Assembly: GCA_001898165.1 (NCBI GenBank)
Contig: MKTD01000032.1
Location: forward strand, 1 to 64,000
DNA from: Bacteroidia bacterium 43-41
Lineage (GTDB): Bacteria > Bacteroidota > Bacteroidia > Bacteroidales > Dysgonomonadaceae
Length of the DNA stretch: 64,000 nucleotides
Direction of reading: 5' to 3'
Shown here piece by piece: positions 1 through 8,500 of the stretch (within the stretch, counting starts at the first letter, position 1; the number at the start of each line of letters is the position of its first letter). The translations under genes and the position numbers were made by a program. The notes below the pieces were generated by a model, which worked only from the letters and a program-made list of their open reading frames with translations, was not told where the DNA came from and ran no database searches.

Positions 1-203
1 GTCGAAATTAAAAAGTTTATGTATTTTTAACAATAACAAATCTTTAGCTTAACTTGCTGATATTTTAGTACAAAGAATGGGGAATACTATAATAAGCTGA
101 ACATTTTTATCGGCAATTGCCGCTTTGAAATCACTGGGATTAAGGGATCGAATTTGATCTGTATTGCTTTTTAGAAAAGGGAAAATAGACATATTTATTT
201 GGA

Positions 204-222
204 AACTGTTTTGAATTTTACG
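204..222 (+). repeat. Copy 1 of a dispersed intergenic repeat (19 bp)
   Basis: The 19-mer AACTGTTTTGAATTTTACG recurs exactly at 5102-5120, and its last 16 bases recur on the minus strand at 45107-45122. All three copies are in gene-free DNA. The rest of 1-230 shows no gene; it holds a loop-less palindrome at 111-122 (CGGCAATTGCCG) of unknown meaning. Confidence 0.55.
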
Positions 223-230
223 GTAGATTA

Positions 231-2054
231 TTATTGATTTTCAAGAGAAACCTGCATTTCGCATCTCTTGCAATCGAACGTGAGCTTAAATTTATTCTGT
301 TGATTGATAAGATAGTATGGTTCACGAAAGCCGGATTTATCTTTTGTTTCACGCGGACACCAACCCAATGCAAACTTGATGCAATGTTTGGTGAACATGA
401 GTGGAACGTTTTTTTGCCGGACTTGTTCAAATGCGGGTTGTAAAATTTTCGTCCGGTGCTGCAAGTAAAACGCACGGCTGTTGACGTTGGAAACGTTTCC
501 TAAGTAAGTCAGTTCCTTCTCGGGATAAGCGTGCGACGAGGGTTGTATCTGATTGCGTTGTTGCCGGTAATTGATTTTTCTGACCGATAATAACCCGGAA
601 GTCAGTTGTTTGCGCCATTCTCCCAACAGTGAGGAAGGTATGAACCACTCACCGGAAAACCGGATATCGACGGTTTCGACGCGGAAAATGGTATTTCCGG
701 TTTTGGAAAGCTGGGTGCGTATATTTTCGTGTTGCGACTTTTGCGCTATTTGCTTTTCGAAAGGGATCGAAAACGTGTAGGAGTTGTTGTCCTCGTCTGA
801 GATTTGCACGGCAAACCCCATAGGAGTTTCCCAAATAATAACATCTGTCGAAATTTTTCGCTCGGCGGTTTTTTTAGTCAGCCGATTTTCAAAATCGTGA
901 TCGTAATTTCTATAAACTTTTGTCCCGATGTTGATATTGGGGCTCTCTGCCGGAAAAATTCTATCGCCTTCGGCGCGGTTTACGCGAAAACCGTTGAGGC
1001 CGTTATTGTCCATAAAACACAATCCGTCGCCGTTGTTTATGGGATGTGCTGTTTTTAGGGAGAGCCACTCCCTGCCGACAGCTTTTACCGTCCCTACAAA
1101 CTCGCCGATGGATTTAGGAGATTCGAACGACCAAATATCGTGTTGCCTGCCGTTTAAAAAATAGGGAGTAAACCCCCGATTAAAACTCTTCGATAAGTTG
1201 GGTGTGAAATTGATGTCGCTTTTTCCCGATGAAGCACGGATAAACTCCGGACGTTTCTTGAAAATCTCATCCAGCCGTTGTCGATAAGCATAAACTACGT
1301 TTTTTACATACGAAACGTCTTTCAGCCGCCCCTCTATCTTGAGCGATGAAACGCCGGCATCCAGCAGCTCTTCCAGGTTATCGTACCGGTTCAGGTCTTT
1401 GAGGGAAAGCAAATGGGTATTCTTTCGGATAATGTTGCCATTGGCATCCTGCAAATCAAAAGGCAATCGGCAGATTTGTGCGCATTCTCCGCGGTTGGCG
1501 CTTCGTCCAGTTACGGCGTGGCTGATGTAACATTGCCCGCTATAGGAAACACACAGTGCACCGTGAACGAAAACCTCCAGTGGAACCCGGGTCTGAGACG
1601 AAATTTCTGCAATATCTTCAATAGACAACTCCCGTGCAAGCACTACCTGTGCGAATCCGGTTTCTTCTAAAAACCGTACTTTTTCCACCGTACGGTTATC
1701 GGTCTGTGTACTGGCATGAAGTGGGATAGGAGGCAGGTTTAGTTGCAGAATGCCCATGTCTTGCACGATAACGGCATCGGCATTTATACGATACAACTCC
1801 CGAATGAGTTTTTCCACCTGCAGAAGCTCGTTGTCGTAAAGGATGGTGTTCAACGCAACATACACCCGGGCGTTGTACCGGTGAGCAAATTCCACCAGTT
1901 CAGCTATCTCTTCGATGCTGTTTCCGGCGGCCATCCGTGCACTGAATCCCGAAATGCCTATATAAACTGCATCAGCGCCGTGAAGAACGGCTTCCTTTCC
2001 AACCTCTTTGTTTTTGGCCGGAGCGAGAAGTTCAATGGTTCGTGCGGTTTTCAT
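231..2054 (-). CDS. Peptidase U32 family protein, RlhA/TrhP-like RNA hydroxylase
   Basis: 607 residues. The U32 signature lies at about residues 161-196 (VFVHGALCVSYSGQC, then NRGECAQICR) with Cys168, Cys175, Cys191 and Cys195, the cluster that binds an Fe-S centre in U32 proteins. A second part runs from about residue 330 to the end, with further CxxC-like cysteines (DCKRCE) at the C-terminus. Characterised U32 proteins RlhA and TrhP hydroxylate a cytidine of 23S rRNA or tRNA U34 rather than cleave protein; the length and C-terminal extension resemble RlhA more than TrhP. ATG start at 2054, only 10 nt after the metA stop, so it is probably the distal gene of a metA transcript. RNA target is inference. 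Confidence 0.85.
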   Translation of the reverse strand: MKTARTIELLAPAKNKEVGKEAVLHGADAVYIGISGFSARMAAGNSIEEIAELVEFAHRYNARVYVALNTILYDNELLQVEKLIRELYRINADAVIVQDMGILQLNLPPIPLHASTQTDNRTVEKVRFLEETGFAQVVLARELSIEDIAEISSQTRVPLEVFVHGALCVSYSGQCYISHAVTGRSANRGECAQICRLPFDLQDANGNIIRKNTHLLSLKDLNRYDNLEELLDAGVSSLKIEGRLKDVSYVKNVVYAYRQRLDEIFKKRPEFIRASSGKSDINFTPNLSKSFNRGFTPYFLNGRQHDIWSFESPKSIGEFVGTVKAVGREWLSLKTAHPINNGDGLCFMDNNGLNGFRVNRAEGDRIFPAESPNINIGTKVYRNYDHDFENRLTKKTAERKISTDVIIWETPMGFAVQISDEDNNSYTFSIPFEKQIAQKSQHENIRTQLSKTGNTIFRVETVDIRFSGEWFIPSSLLGEWRKQLTSGLLSVRKINYRQQRNQIQPSSHAYPEKELTYLGNVSNVNSRAFYLQHRTKILQPAFEQVRQKNVPLMFTKHCIKFALGWCPRETKDKSGFREPYYLINQQNKFKLTFDCKRCEMQVSLENQ

Positions 2055-2064
2055 ATTTCAGGGA

Positions 2065-3003
2065 TCAACTCAAATTTCCCAACTCGTTTATTTCTTTTAA
2101 ATCAAACGGAGTCTCCTGATAAACAAAGTAATTCAACCAATTTATAAACAAAAGGTTTGCATGGCTTCTCCACAAAACAACCGGTTGTTTTTGCGGATCG
2201 TTAGCTTTGTAATAATTTTTGGGAAGTTCCACCGAGTCCAATCCTTTTTGTACGTCGCGCATATATTCGTTGTGAAGCGTGAGGGGGGAATATTCGGAAT
2301 GTCCGGTAACATAGAACTCACGCCCGCCGCGCGAGGCTACAATATAGACGCCTGCTTCTTCGGACTGCGACAAAATGGTCAACTCGGGATGCCGGGAGAT
2401 CTCTTCAGCGTAGACCGTTGTATGGCGGCTGTGCGGAGCGAAGAACTCATCGTCGAATCCGCGGAAAAGCGGGAACGCTTTATCGTTAACGGTATGTTGG
2501 AACACACCGAAAATCTTCTTATCCAGCGGATGTTTCTGGACACCGTAAAAATGATACATCGCCGCTTGTCCTGCCCAGCAGATGTAGTAAGTGGAAGTTA
2601 CGTGCGTACGGGCCCAATCGAAGATTCCGGTCAGCTCCTTCCAATACCGCACTTCTTCAAACGGCAATAACTCCACCGGTGCGCCGGTAACGATAAAACC
2701 GTCATAGAAGTTGTCTTTCACTTTCGAAAAGGATTTGTAAAACGTTTGTAGATGTTCTATAGGTGTATTTTTGGGTGTATGGGATTTCAATCCCAAAAAT
2801 TCAATTTCTACTTGTAAGGGAGAATTGGATAACAGCCTGATTAAATCGGTCTCGGTGGTGATCTTAAGCGGCATCAGGTTGAGGATAAGTATCTTGAGCG
2901 GACGAATATCCTGTGTAGATGCGCGCAGATCGCTCATCACGAAAATATGTTCTTTGCTGAGGATCTCTATTGCAGGCAGGTTATCGGGTAAATTTACGGG
3001 CAT
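2065..3003 (-). CDS. metA: Homoserine O-acyltransferase MetA, acetyl-CoA type predicted
   Basis: 312 residues, full length for MetA. First committed step of methionine synthesis: acylation of homoserine. Catalytic Cys142 is in ICWAGQAAMY, His235 and Glu237 are in TGHSEYS. Residue 111, in TGAPVELLPF, is Glu. In this family Glu111 marks enzymes that use acetyl-CoA (as in Bacillus cereus) whereas E. coli-type succinyltransferases have Gly there, so the product is probably O-acetylhomoserine despite the usual succinyltransferase name. Followed 10 nt later by the U32 gene. A strong AT-rich palindrome sits just upstream (3034-3058). Confidence 0.95.
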   Translation of the reverse strand: MPVNLPDNLPAIEILSKEHIFVMSDLRASTQDIRPLKILILNLMPLKITTETDLIRLLSNSPLQVEIEFLGLKSHTPKNTPIEHLQTFYKSFSKVKDNFYDGFIVTGAPVELLPFEEVRYWKELTGIFDWARTHVTSTYYICWAGQAAMYHFYGVQKHPLDKKIFGVFQHTVNDKAFPLFRGFDDEFFAPHSRHTTVYAEEISRHPELTILSQSEEAGVYIVASRGGREFYVTGHSEYSPLTLHNEYMRDVQKGLDSVELPKNYYKANDPQKQPVVLWRSHANLLFINWLNYFVYQETPFDLKEINELGNLS

Positions 3004-3033
3004 ACGAAAAATAATTAATAATTAAAAATTGAG

Positions 3034-3058
3034 AATTCATAATTATGCATTATGAATT
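3034..3058. repeat. Perfect 10-bp inverted repeat between flavin reductase gene and metA
   Basis: AATTCATAAT, a 5-nt spacer, then ATTATGAATT. The right arm covers the stop codon of the flavin reductase gene. Read on the minus strand the hairpin is followed by a T-rich stretch (CTCAATTTTTAATT), so it could act as a weak terminator for the upstream gene or belong to a family of AT-rich intergenic repeats. Confidence 0.5.
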
Positions 3059-3617
3059 ATTTCTTCACGCTCCATCCGAATTTTCCGATATGCTCACCCA
3101 ATCCGTAATAGTTGCCGTGAGAGTAAGCGAGAAGTTTCGCGTTTTGCATATCGAATTTTCCGGTTTCGGGATCGAAATATTTTTCATCGGCCTGCACGTT
3201 TACTACGTCGGAAATGAACATGTCGTGCGAACCGAGTGAGATAATTTCCTTGACGCGGCATTCGATGCAGAGCGGCGATTCTTCAATGACGGGTGCGCTC
3301 ACAGCAAATGCTTTTCCGGGCGTTAATCCCGTTTCGTGAAACTTGTTGTAATCCTTTCCCGACCTGACTCCGCACCAATCGGTAGCATGAGCCAGTTCTT
3401 CGGTGGTGAGGTTGATAACAAATTCCATATTTCGTTTGATAATTTCGTACGAGTGCCGTTCGGGACGAACAGAAATATAACACATCGGCGGGTTGGTGCA
3501 AATGGTTCCCAGCCAGCTGACGGTAAGTATGTTGTATTCTTCGGGATGGCTTCCGCACGATACCATTGCCGCAGGGAGCGGATAGATCAACGTTCCCGGT
3601 TTCCAGTTTTGTTTCAT
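3057..3617 (-). CDS. Flavin reductase family protein (FMN-binding split barrel)
   Basis: 186 residues. Layout of the flavoredoxin / DIM6-NTAB flavin reductase group: N-terminal strand with KPGTLIYPLPAAMVSCG, the NILTVSWLGTICTNPPMCYISVRP segment that lines the FMN site, and a central INLTT-EELAHATDWCGVRSGKDYNKF stretch. Expected to bind FMN and reduce flavin or pass electrons in the cytoplasm; substrate and partner unknown. Sits 13 nt downstream of pyrI on the same strand, so it may be co-transcribed with pyrBI, though no functional link is evident. Confidence 0.85.
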   Translation of the reverse strand: MKQNWKPGTLIYPLPAAMVSCGSHPEEYNILTVSWLGTICTNPPMCYISVRPERHSYEIIKRNMEFVINLTTEELAHATDWCGVRSGKDYNKFHETGLTPGKAFAVSAPVIEESPLCIECRVKEIISLGSHDMFISDVVNVQADEKYFDPETGKFDMQNAKLLAYSHGNYYGLGEHIGKFGWSVKK

Positions 3618-3630
3618 TCGTGTTACAAAC

Positions 3631-4083
3631 TTATTTCAAAACAATTTCTTCTTTCTTGATTTTCAATTCGCAATAATGGCACTGCAGCACCACATTTTCT
3701 TTGTCTATCACTTCGAAACGGGTTTTCATCGGTTCGTTGTTGGTGATGCATTTCGGGTTGTTGCATTTTACAATTTCGATAATCTCATCGGGAAGCGTCA
3801 CTTTCTTCTTTTCAATCACTTCGTAATCCCTTATGATGTTCAGGTTGACGTTCGGGGCAACCAGTGCAATACGGTTTATTTCGTCTTCCTTGAAGAATTT
3901 GTCGGACACCTTAATGATCCCTTTTGCACCCATCTTTCTGCTTTTTAGGTTATTCCCGATGGTAATCCGGTTATCGAGCCTTTGTAGTTGGAGCAGTGCC
4001 ACTACATTAAAAAGTTCCTTGGTCGGAATATGGTCGATAGCTGTTCCGTTCTCCAGTGCTGCTACTTGTAATTCTTTTCCCAT
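3631..4083 (-). CDS. pyrI: Aspartate carbamoyltransferase regulatory subunit
   Basis: 150 residues, standard PyrI length. N-terminal nucleotide-binding domain (residues 1-100, [16 protein letters not shown], allosteric ATP/CTP site in E. coli) and a C-terminal zinc domain with Cys107, Cys112, Cys135 and Cys138 (KCNNPKC ... QCHYC) that contacts PyrB. Lies 33 nt downstream of pyrB, so both subunits come from one mRNA. Its presence predicts the E. coli-like (C3)2(R2)3 enzyme with nucleotide feedback on pyrimidine synthesis. Confidence 0.97.
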   Translation of the reverse strand: MGKELQVAALENGTAIDHIPTKELFNVVALLQLQRLDNRITIGNNLKSRKMGAKGIIKVSDKFFKEDEINRIALVAPNVNLNIIRDYEVIEKKKVTLPDEIIEIVKCNNPKCITNNEPMKTRFEVIDKENVVLQCHYCELKIKKEEIVLK

Positions 4084-4116
4084 CTTATATGTTGTGAAAA
4101 TTGGTGTAATGTCATA

Positions 4117-5034
4117 TCAATCTAAATGTATGTCCAGCAGGTCGCAAATGATGGCCTGGCGTGTAAAAACACCGTTTTTTGCCTGCTGAAAATAATAGGC
4201 TTTCGGGTTATCATCCACATCCTGGTTGATCTCTTTCACCCGCGGAAGCGGATGCAACACTTTCAGGTTAGCCTTGGAATCATTCAGCATTTCGTTGTGC
4301 AGGATATACACATTTTTTACTTTTTCATATTCCATCAAATCCGTAAAACGTTCACGCTGGACACGGGTCATGTACAGGATATCGGCAGAATTTACGGCAT
4401 CGGGTGAAAAATCGGTGTATTCCTTGTAGGGGATCTCCAGCTTGTCGCAAAACAATTTATACTTTTCGGGGATTTTTAATTCTTCCGGCGCCACAAAGTT
4501 GAACGACGGCTTAAAGTGCGATAGCCCCTGAATGAGCGAGTGCACGGCACGGCCGTATTTTAAATCGCCAACGATGGTAATGGTAAGGTTCTCCATCGTT
4601 CCCTGCGTTTCATAGATGGTGAATAGATCGAGCATGGTTTGTGTGGGATGCTGGTTGGAACCGTCGCCGGCGTTGATGATCGGCACCGGTGAAACTTCCG
4701 ACGCATAGCGTGCCGACCCTTCCAGGTGGTGGCGCATAATAATGAGGTCGGCGTAGTTACCCACCATCATGATGGTGTCTTTCAGCGATTCGCCTTTGGT
4801 AGAACTGCTGGTAGCCGCATCCGAAAAACCGACGATCCTTCCCCGAAGGCGGTTTACTGCTGTTTCGAAGCTTAAGCGCGTGCGCGTGGAAGGTTCAAAA
4901 AACAGCGTAGCGCACACTTTACCCTGCAACAAATCACGATTGGGGTTAGCTTTAAACGCTGTGGCCGCTTTCAGTATCCGCAAAATGTCTTCTTTGCCGT
5001 AGTCGCTGATATTTACTAAACTTTTGGGTTTCAT
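4117..5034 (-). CDS. pyrB: Aspartate carbamoyltransferase catalytic subunit
   Basis: 305 residues. Condenses carbamoyl phosphate with aspartate, the committed step of UMP synthesis. The carbamoyl-phosphate loop [13 protein letters not shown] is at residues 45-57, the mobile loop [12 protein letters not shown] follows near 77-88, and the HPTQTMLD and HPLPR motifs are present. First gene of pyrB-pyrI (and perhaps the flavin reductase). A lone -7-like box (TATTTTTG on the minus strand, 5068-5075) lies about 35 nt upstream but no good -33 partner is seen. Confidence 0.98.
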   Translation of the reverse strand: MKPKSLVNISDYGKEDILRILKAATAFKANPNRDLLQGKVCATLFFEPSTRTRLSFETAVNRLRGRIVGFSDAATSSSTKGESLKDTIMMVGNYADLIIMRHHLEGSARYASEVSPVPIINAGDGSNQHPTQTMLDLFTIYETQGTMENLTITIVGDLKYGRAVHSLIQGLSHFKPSFNFVAPEELKIPEKYKLFCDKLEIPYKEYTDFSPDAVNSADILYMTRVQRERFTDLMEYEKVKNVYILHNEMLNDSKANLKVLHPLPRVKEINQDVDDNPKAYYFQQAKNGVFTRQAIICDLLDIHLD

Positions 5035-5104
5035 AGGTGCGAGGATTTCTTTATATTTTTTGTTTTACAAAAATACGGAATTTTAAGGCAAAAGAACTAA
5101 GAAC

Positions 5105-5127
5105 TGTTTTGAATTTTACGAATTATA
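5105..5127 (+). repeat. Copy 2 of the dispersed intergenic repeat (23 bp)
   Basis: Starts TGTTTTGAATTTTACG and continues AATTATA. Identical over 23 bp to the minus-strand copy at 45100-45122 and over 16 bp to 207-222. About 65 nt further on, at 5193-5210, is a near loop-less inverted repeat CGTATAGC-CC-GCTATACG; the 45.0-kb copy has a similar but diverged segment (45056-45083) at comparable order. The stretch 5035-5300 has no gene. Confidence 0.6.
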
Positions 5128-5236
5128 CTTACACTTCTGTCTTTTATGCTGTTTTGTGCCTTTTTTTTGCGTTTTTAAACTTTCCTTTCTTCCGTATAGC
5201 CCGCTATACGATGCGAAACGAAAATCCAAATTCATC

Positions 5237-5270
5237 AAAAAAATACGGAACGGCTTTAAGGCCGTCCCGT
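5237..5270 (-). terminator. Intrinsic terminator of the carboxynorspermidine dehydrogenase gene
   Basis: On the minus strand ACGGGACGGC pairs with GCCGTTCCGT around a 6-nt loop (one A-C mismatch in ten pairs) and is followed by ATTTTTTT. It begins 30 nt after the stop codon at 5301. Confidence 0.8.
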
Positions 5271-5300
5271 GAATGAGTCATTGTGGCAAAGTGCCGGTTA

Positions 5301-6503
5301 TTAAACTTCCAGGTCCAGATCAAACAATTCATGCCAGGGCAGCCCTTGCTTGTTGAGTTGTTCCATAAAAGGATCGGGATCAAATTCTTCCACGTTGAAC
5401 ACGCCCGGTTTTTTCCATAACCCTTGCATAAACATCATCGCGCCGATGGTTGCCGGAACACCCGTGGTGTAGCTCACACCCTGCGCGCCCGTTTCCTTGT
5501 AGGCATCTTCGTGGCTGCAGTTGTTGTAAATGTAGTAGGTACGTTCTTTTCCGTCTTTGATGCCCCGGATACGGCAGCCGATGGATGTTTGTCCGGTGTA
5601 GTTTTCACCCAGCTCGCCCGGGTCGGGAAGAACGGCTTTGAGGAACTGGATGGGCACGATTTTCTGTCCGTTGTATTCCACTTCGTCAATACGTGCCATT
5701 CCGATATTCTGGATTACGCGCAAGTGCGTAAGGTATTCCTGCCCGAAAGTCATCCAGAAGCGTGCACGCTTGATGGTGGGGAAATTCTTCACGAGCGACT
5801 CCAGCTCTTCGTGATAGATCACATACGACTCTTTGGGCCCGATATTGGGGTAGGTGAGAGGTTGGTGAATTTCGTGCGGTTCTGTTTCCACCCATTTGCC
5901 ATCTTCCCAATATTTTCCTTTTTGGGTGACTTCGCGGATATTGATTTCGGGATTAAAGTTGGTGGCAAAGGCTTTTCCATGATCGCCCGCATTGCAATCC
6001 ACGATATCGAGATAATGGATTTCGTCGAAATGATGTTTGGCGGCAAACGCCGTAAAAATGCTTGTTACGCCCGGATCGAATCCGCAACCCAATATGGCTG
6101 TCAGCCCCGCTTCGCGGAACCTGTCCCGATATGCCCACTGCCATTTGTATTCGAACTTAGCTTCGTCTTTCGGTTCATAGTTGGCTGTATCTAAGTAGTT
6201 AACGCCACATTCTAAACAAGCGTCCATGATCGTCAGATCCTGGTACGGCAACGCCACGTTAATGACCAGTTCCGGCTTGAATTTGTTGAATAGTTTTACC
6301 AATTCGGGTACGCTGTCGGCATCTACTTGAGCCGTTTTGATGGTTACGCCCGTTCTCCGTTTAACATCTTCGGCAACGACATCACACTTGCTTTTGGTAC
6401 GGCTTGCCAGCATAATATCCGTAAAAATCCGGTTGTTCTGAGCCACTTTATTGACAACTACCGTACCCACGCCGCCGGCGCCGATAATCAATACTTTTCC
6501 CAT
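5301..6503 (-). CDS. Saccharopine dehydrogenase family: carboxynorspermidine/carboxyspermidine dehydrogenase
   Basis: 400 residues. NADPH-binding Rossmann motif GAGGVGTVVVNKVA at residues 8-21, followed by the saccharopine-dehydrogenase-like catalytic half (GCGFDPGVTSIFTAFAAKHHF). The length and motif set fit carboxynorspermidine dehydrogenase (CASDH), which condenses aspartate semialdehyde with putrescine or diaminopropane, better than lysine-pathway saccharopine dehydrogenase. The reading is supported by nspC (58374-59516) and speA (60471-62372) in the same window, which supply the following and the first steps of the route to spermidine. Single-gene transcript with its own promoter and terminator. 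Confidence 0.9.
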   Translation of the reverse strand: MGKVLIIGAGGVGTVVVNKVAQNNRIFTDIMLASRTKSKCDVVAEDVKRRTGVTIKTAQVDADSVPELVKLFNKFKPELVINVALPYQDLTIMDACLECGVNYLDTANYEPKDEAKFEYKWQWAYRDRFREAGLTAILGCGFDPGVTSIFTAFAAKHHFDEIHYLDIVDCNAGDHGKAFATNFNPEINIREVTQKGKYWEDGKWVETEPHEIHQPLTYPNIGPKESYVIYHEELESLVKNFPTIKRARFWMTFGQEYLTHLRVIQNIGMARIDEVEYNGQKIVPIQFLKAVLPDPGELGENYTGQTSIGCRIRGIKDGKERTYYIYNNCSHEDAYKETGAQGVSYTTGVPATIGAMMFMQGLWKKPGVFNVEEFDPDPFMEQLNKQGLPWHELFDLDLEV

Positions 6504-6552
6504 TTTTTCTTTTTTTAGATTAGAAACTGTTTAAATTTCTGAGTTAATTCAA

Positions 6553-6581
6553 CAAATATACGTTTATTTCATTAAATACAA
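6553..6581 (-). promoter_or_regulatory. Bacteroidota-type promoter of the dehydrogenase gene
   Basis: On the minus strand TTG, 18 nt, TATATTTG (-7 box at 6553-6560), about 50 nt upstream of the ATG at 6503. Matches the TTTG/TANNTTTG consensus of the Bacteroidota primary sigma factor. On the plus strand a -7 box TACCTTTG at 6658-6665 precedes the threonine aldolase gene, without a clear -33 box. Confidence 0.6.
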
Positions 6582-6687
6582 CCTGTTTTTCACAGGTATT
6601 TTAGAGTTCTAAAAGCTTTCTTTTGCCGATAATGCGGGTTAACTTTACAATGTTTTGTACCTTTGTGCTTTATTACAATAAAAATTT

Positions 6688-7707
6688 ATGCGAAGTTTTG
6701 GGAGCGATAATAACTCGGGTGTGCATCCGCTACTGTTACAGGCGATGATCGACGCCAACAAAGATCATGCGATTGGCTATGGTGATGATGACTGGACGCG
6801 GGAAGCGGAGAAAGCTGTAAAGAAGCTGATTGGAAAAGAAGATATTGAATCCTTTTTTATTTTTAACGGAACCGGAGCGAACGTTATAGCATTGCAGGCC
6901 TGCACGTTGCCGTTTCACCACATCGTTTGCCCTTCAACTGCGCATATTGCGGTGGATGAGTGTGGCGCCCCCGTCAGGTTCACCGGTTGTGCGCTGAAGG
7001 AGATTGCCACTTCCGACGGAAAACTCACTCCCGGGCTGGTTCGCCCATTGTTGCACGGATTTGGCGTGGAGCACCATTCCCAGCCGAAGGTGATCGCCAT
7101 TTCGCAAACTACCGAAATGGGAACGGCCTATACACCCCGGGAAATAAAGTTGCTCGCCGATCTGGCACACGAACACGATATGTACCTTTTTGTTGATGGG
7201 ACACGCATGGCCAACGCCTCTGCTTTTCTGAATGTATCGGTTAAAGAGATGACGGTGGATTGCGGTGTGGATATCTTTACTTTCGGAGGTACTAAAAACG
7301 GGTTGATGATGGGCGAGGTGCTTGTCCCTTTGCGGAAAGAACTGGCTGAAAACCTGAAATATTACCGCAAGCAGACAACTCAGCTCTATTCCAAAATGCG
7401 GTTTATATCGGCGCAGTTTATACCCTATTTCAACGAAGGTGTTTGGCTGGATAATGCGAGAAGATCGAATGTGTCGGCACAAAAACTGGCTGCCGGGATG
7501 CGGGAGGCCGGGGTTAAACTGACACAGGAAGTTCAGTCGAATGCCGTGTTTTTCATCCTTTCGGAAGAAAAAACAGATAAACTTCGTGAGCGTTATTTCT
7601 TCTACGACTGGGATGCGGCGCGGAACGAAAGGCGCCTCGTTTGTTCGTGGGATACCACGGACGAAGATATCGCGGGTTTTATTTCCTATTTGCAATCCAT
7701 AGTTTAA
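6688..7707 (+). CDS. ltaE: Low-specificity L-threonine aldolase
   Basis: 339 residues. PLP enzyme that cleaves threonine / allo-threonine to glycine and acetaldehyde. Family marks: SFGSDNNSGVHP near the N-terminus, FNGTGANVIAL at 59-69 (PLP phosphate region), DGTRMANA at 170-177 with the aspartate that contacts the pyridine nitrogen, and FGGTKNG with the Schiff-base lysine Lys203. Followed after 16 nt by the DUF2179 membrane protein, so probably bicistronic. Confidence 0.93.
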   Translation: MRSFGSDNNSGVHPLLLQAMIDANKDHAIGYGDDDWTREAEKAVKKLIGKEDIESFFIFNGTGANVIALQACTLPFHHIVCPSTAHIAVDECGAPVRFTGCALKEIATSDGKLTPGLVRPLLHGFGVEHHSQPKVIAISQTTEMGTAYTPREIKLLADLAHEHDMYLFVDGTRMANASAFLNVSVKEMTVDCGVDIFTFGGTKNGLMMGEVLVPLRKELAENLKYYRKQTTQLYSKMRFISAQFIPYFNEGVWLDNARRSNVSAQKLAAGMREAGVKLTQEVQSNAVFFILSEEKTDKLRERYFFYDWDAARNERRLVCSWDTTDEDIAGFISYLQSIV

Positions 7708-7723
7708 TAACAATATATTTCGT

Positions 7724-8287
7724 ATGTTTGACTTTTTAGATGTTTATCCCTGGCTTTTGCCGGTTATAATATTTTTCGGGCGGATTGTTGATGTTTCGCT
7801 CGGTACATTACGCATTATTTTCGTATCGAAAGGTGAAAAATATATAGCGCCTATAATCGGTTTTTTTGAAGTGTTTATCTGGGTAGTTATCATATCGCAG
7901 ATACTTATGCGTGCCAACGATTTGGTCGCTTACCTGTCGTATGCTGCCGGATATGCTTCGGGAAATTATATAGGTATTCTTCTTGAGCAGCGAATTGCTT
8001 ACGGCATTGTGCTGTGCCGCATTTATACGCAAAAAAGCGGAATGGACCTGGTACAGATCCTTAACAAAATGAATTTTGGTGCGACGATGACACGCGGTAA
8101 AGGATCGACGAATGAAGTGGATATTATCGAGACCGTTATCGATCGTAATCAAATGAAAACTCTCGAACGCACGCTTACCGATTTCGATACTAATATTTTT
8201 TACGTGATAGAGGATGTGCGTACAAAACAGAACGGCATTTTTGCCAAGAGAAGAAATATTCTCACCCGATGGAGAACGGGAAAGTGA
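7724..8287 (+). CDS. DUF2179 / UPF0316 (YebE-like) membrane protein
   Basis: 187 residues. Two or three hydrophobic segments in the first 85 residues (LPVIIFFGRIVDVSLGTLRIIF, FFEVFIWVVIISQIL), then a soluble C-terminal DUF2179 domain (MDLVQILNKMNFGATMTRGKGS ... FYVIEDVR). This N-terminal DUF5698 plus DUF2179 pairing is typical of UPF0316 proteins of unknown function; the C-terminal domain resembles the ligand-sensing domain of YitT-type proteins. Likely translated together with the aldolase. Converges with the small gene at 8291, leaving 3 nt. Confidence 0.85.
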   Translation: MFDFLDVYPWLLPVIIFFGRIVDVSLGTLRIIFVSKGEKYIAPIIGFFEVFIWVVIISQILMRANDLVAYLSYAAGYASGNYIGILLEQRIAYGIVLCRIYTQKSGMDLVQILNKMNFGATMTRGKGSTNEVDIIETVIDRNQMKTLERTLTDFDTNIFYVIEDVRTKQNGIFAKRRNILTRWRTGK

Positions 8288-8290
8288 ATC

Positions 8291-8500
8291 TTAAGGCTTG
8301 TTCGTAAGCATATTTATCGTCCCTTTCCAGGAGCAGCCCAAACAATACAATACGGAAGTATCAAATCCATCCAACGATTCGTTTTCGTGAATCGGCTGGA
8401 TTTTTTGGTCTTCGGTAACGGTTATCACCAATCGGTCGCCGGTAGCGTTCAGAACGTAAAACCGCCGGATCTTGCATTGAGGGCAGAGAAGATTTTTCAT
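8291..8500 (-). CDS. Small zinc-ribbon-like protein, unknown function
   Basis: 69 residues. Two cysteine pairs, LCPQCKIRRF near the N-terminus (Cys6, Cys9) and LYCLGCSWKG near the C-terminus, about 45 residues apart, as in a zinc ribbon. ATG at 8500 overlaps the mazG stop codon by 4 nt (ATGA), the classic sign of translational coupling, which supports this as a real gene despite its size. No family recognised; role unknown. Confidence 0.7.
   Translation of the reverse strand: MKNLLCPQCKIRRFYVLNATGDRLVITVTEDQKIQPIHENESLDGFDTSVLYCLGCSWKGTINMLTNKP

Noticed and set aside
111-122. CGGCAATTGCCG as terminator of the U32 gene
   Set aside because: Loop-less 12-bp palindrome over 100 nt past the stop codon with no T tract directly after the stem.
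5424-6194. Long opposite-strand ORF (256 codons) inside the dehydrogenase gene
   Set aside because: A frame shadow of a well-supported gene; no start signal and no recognisable protein features.
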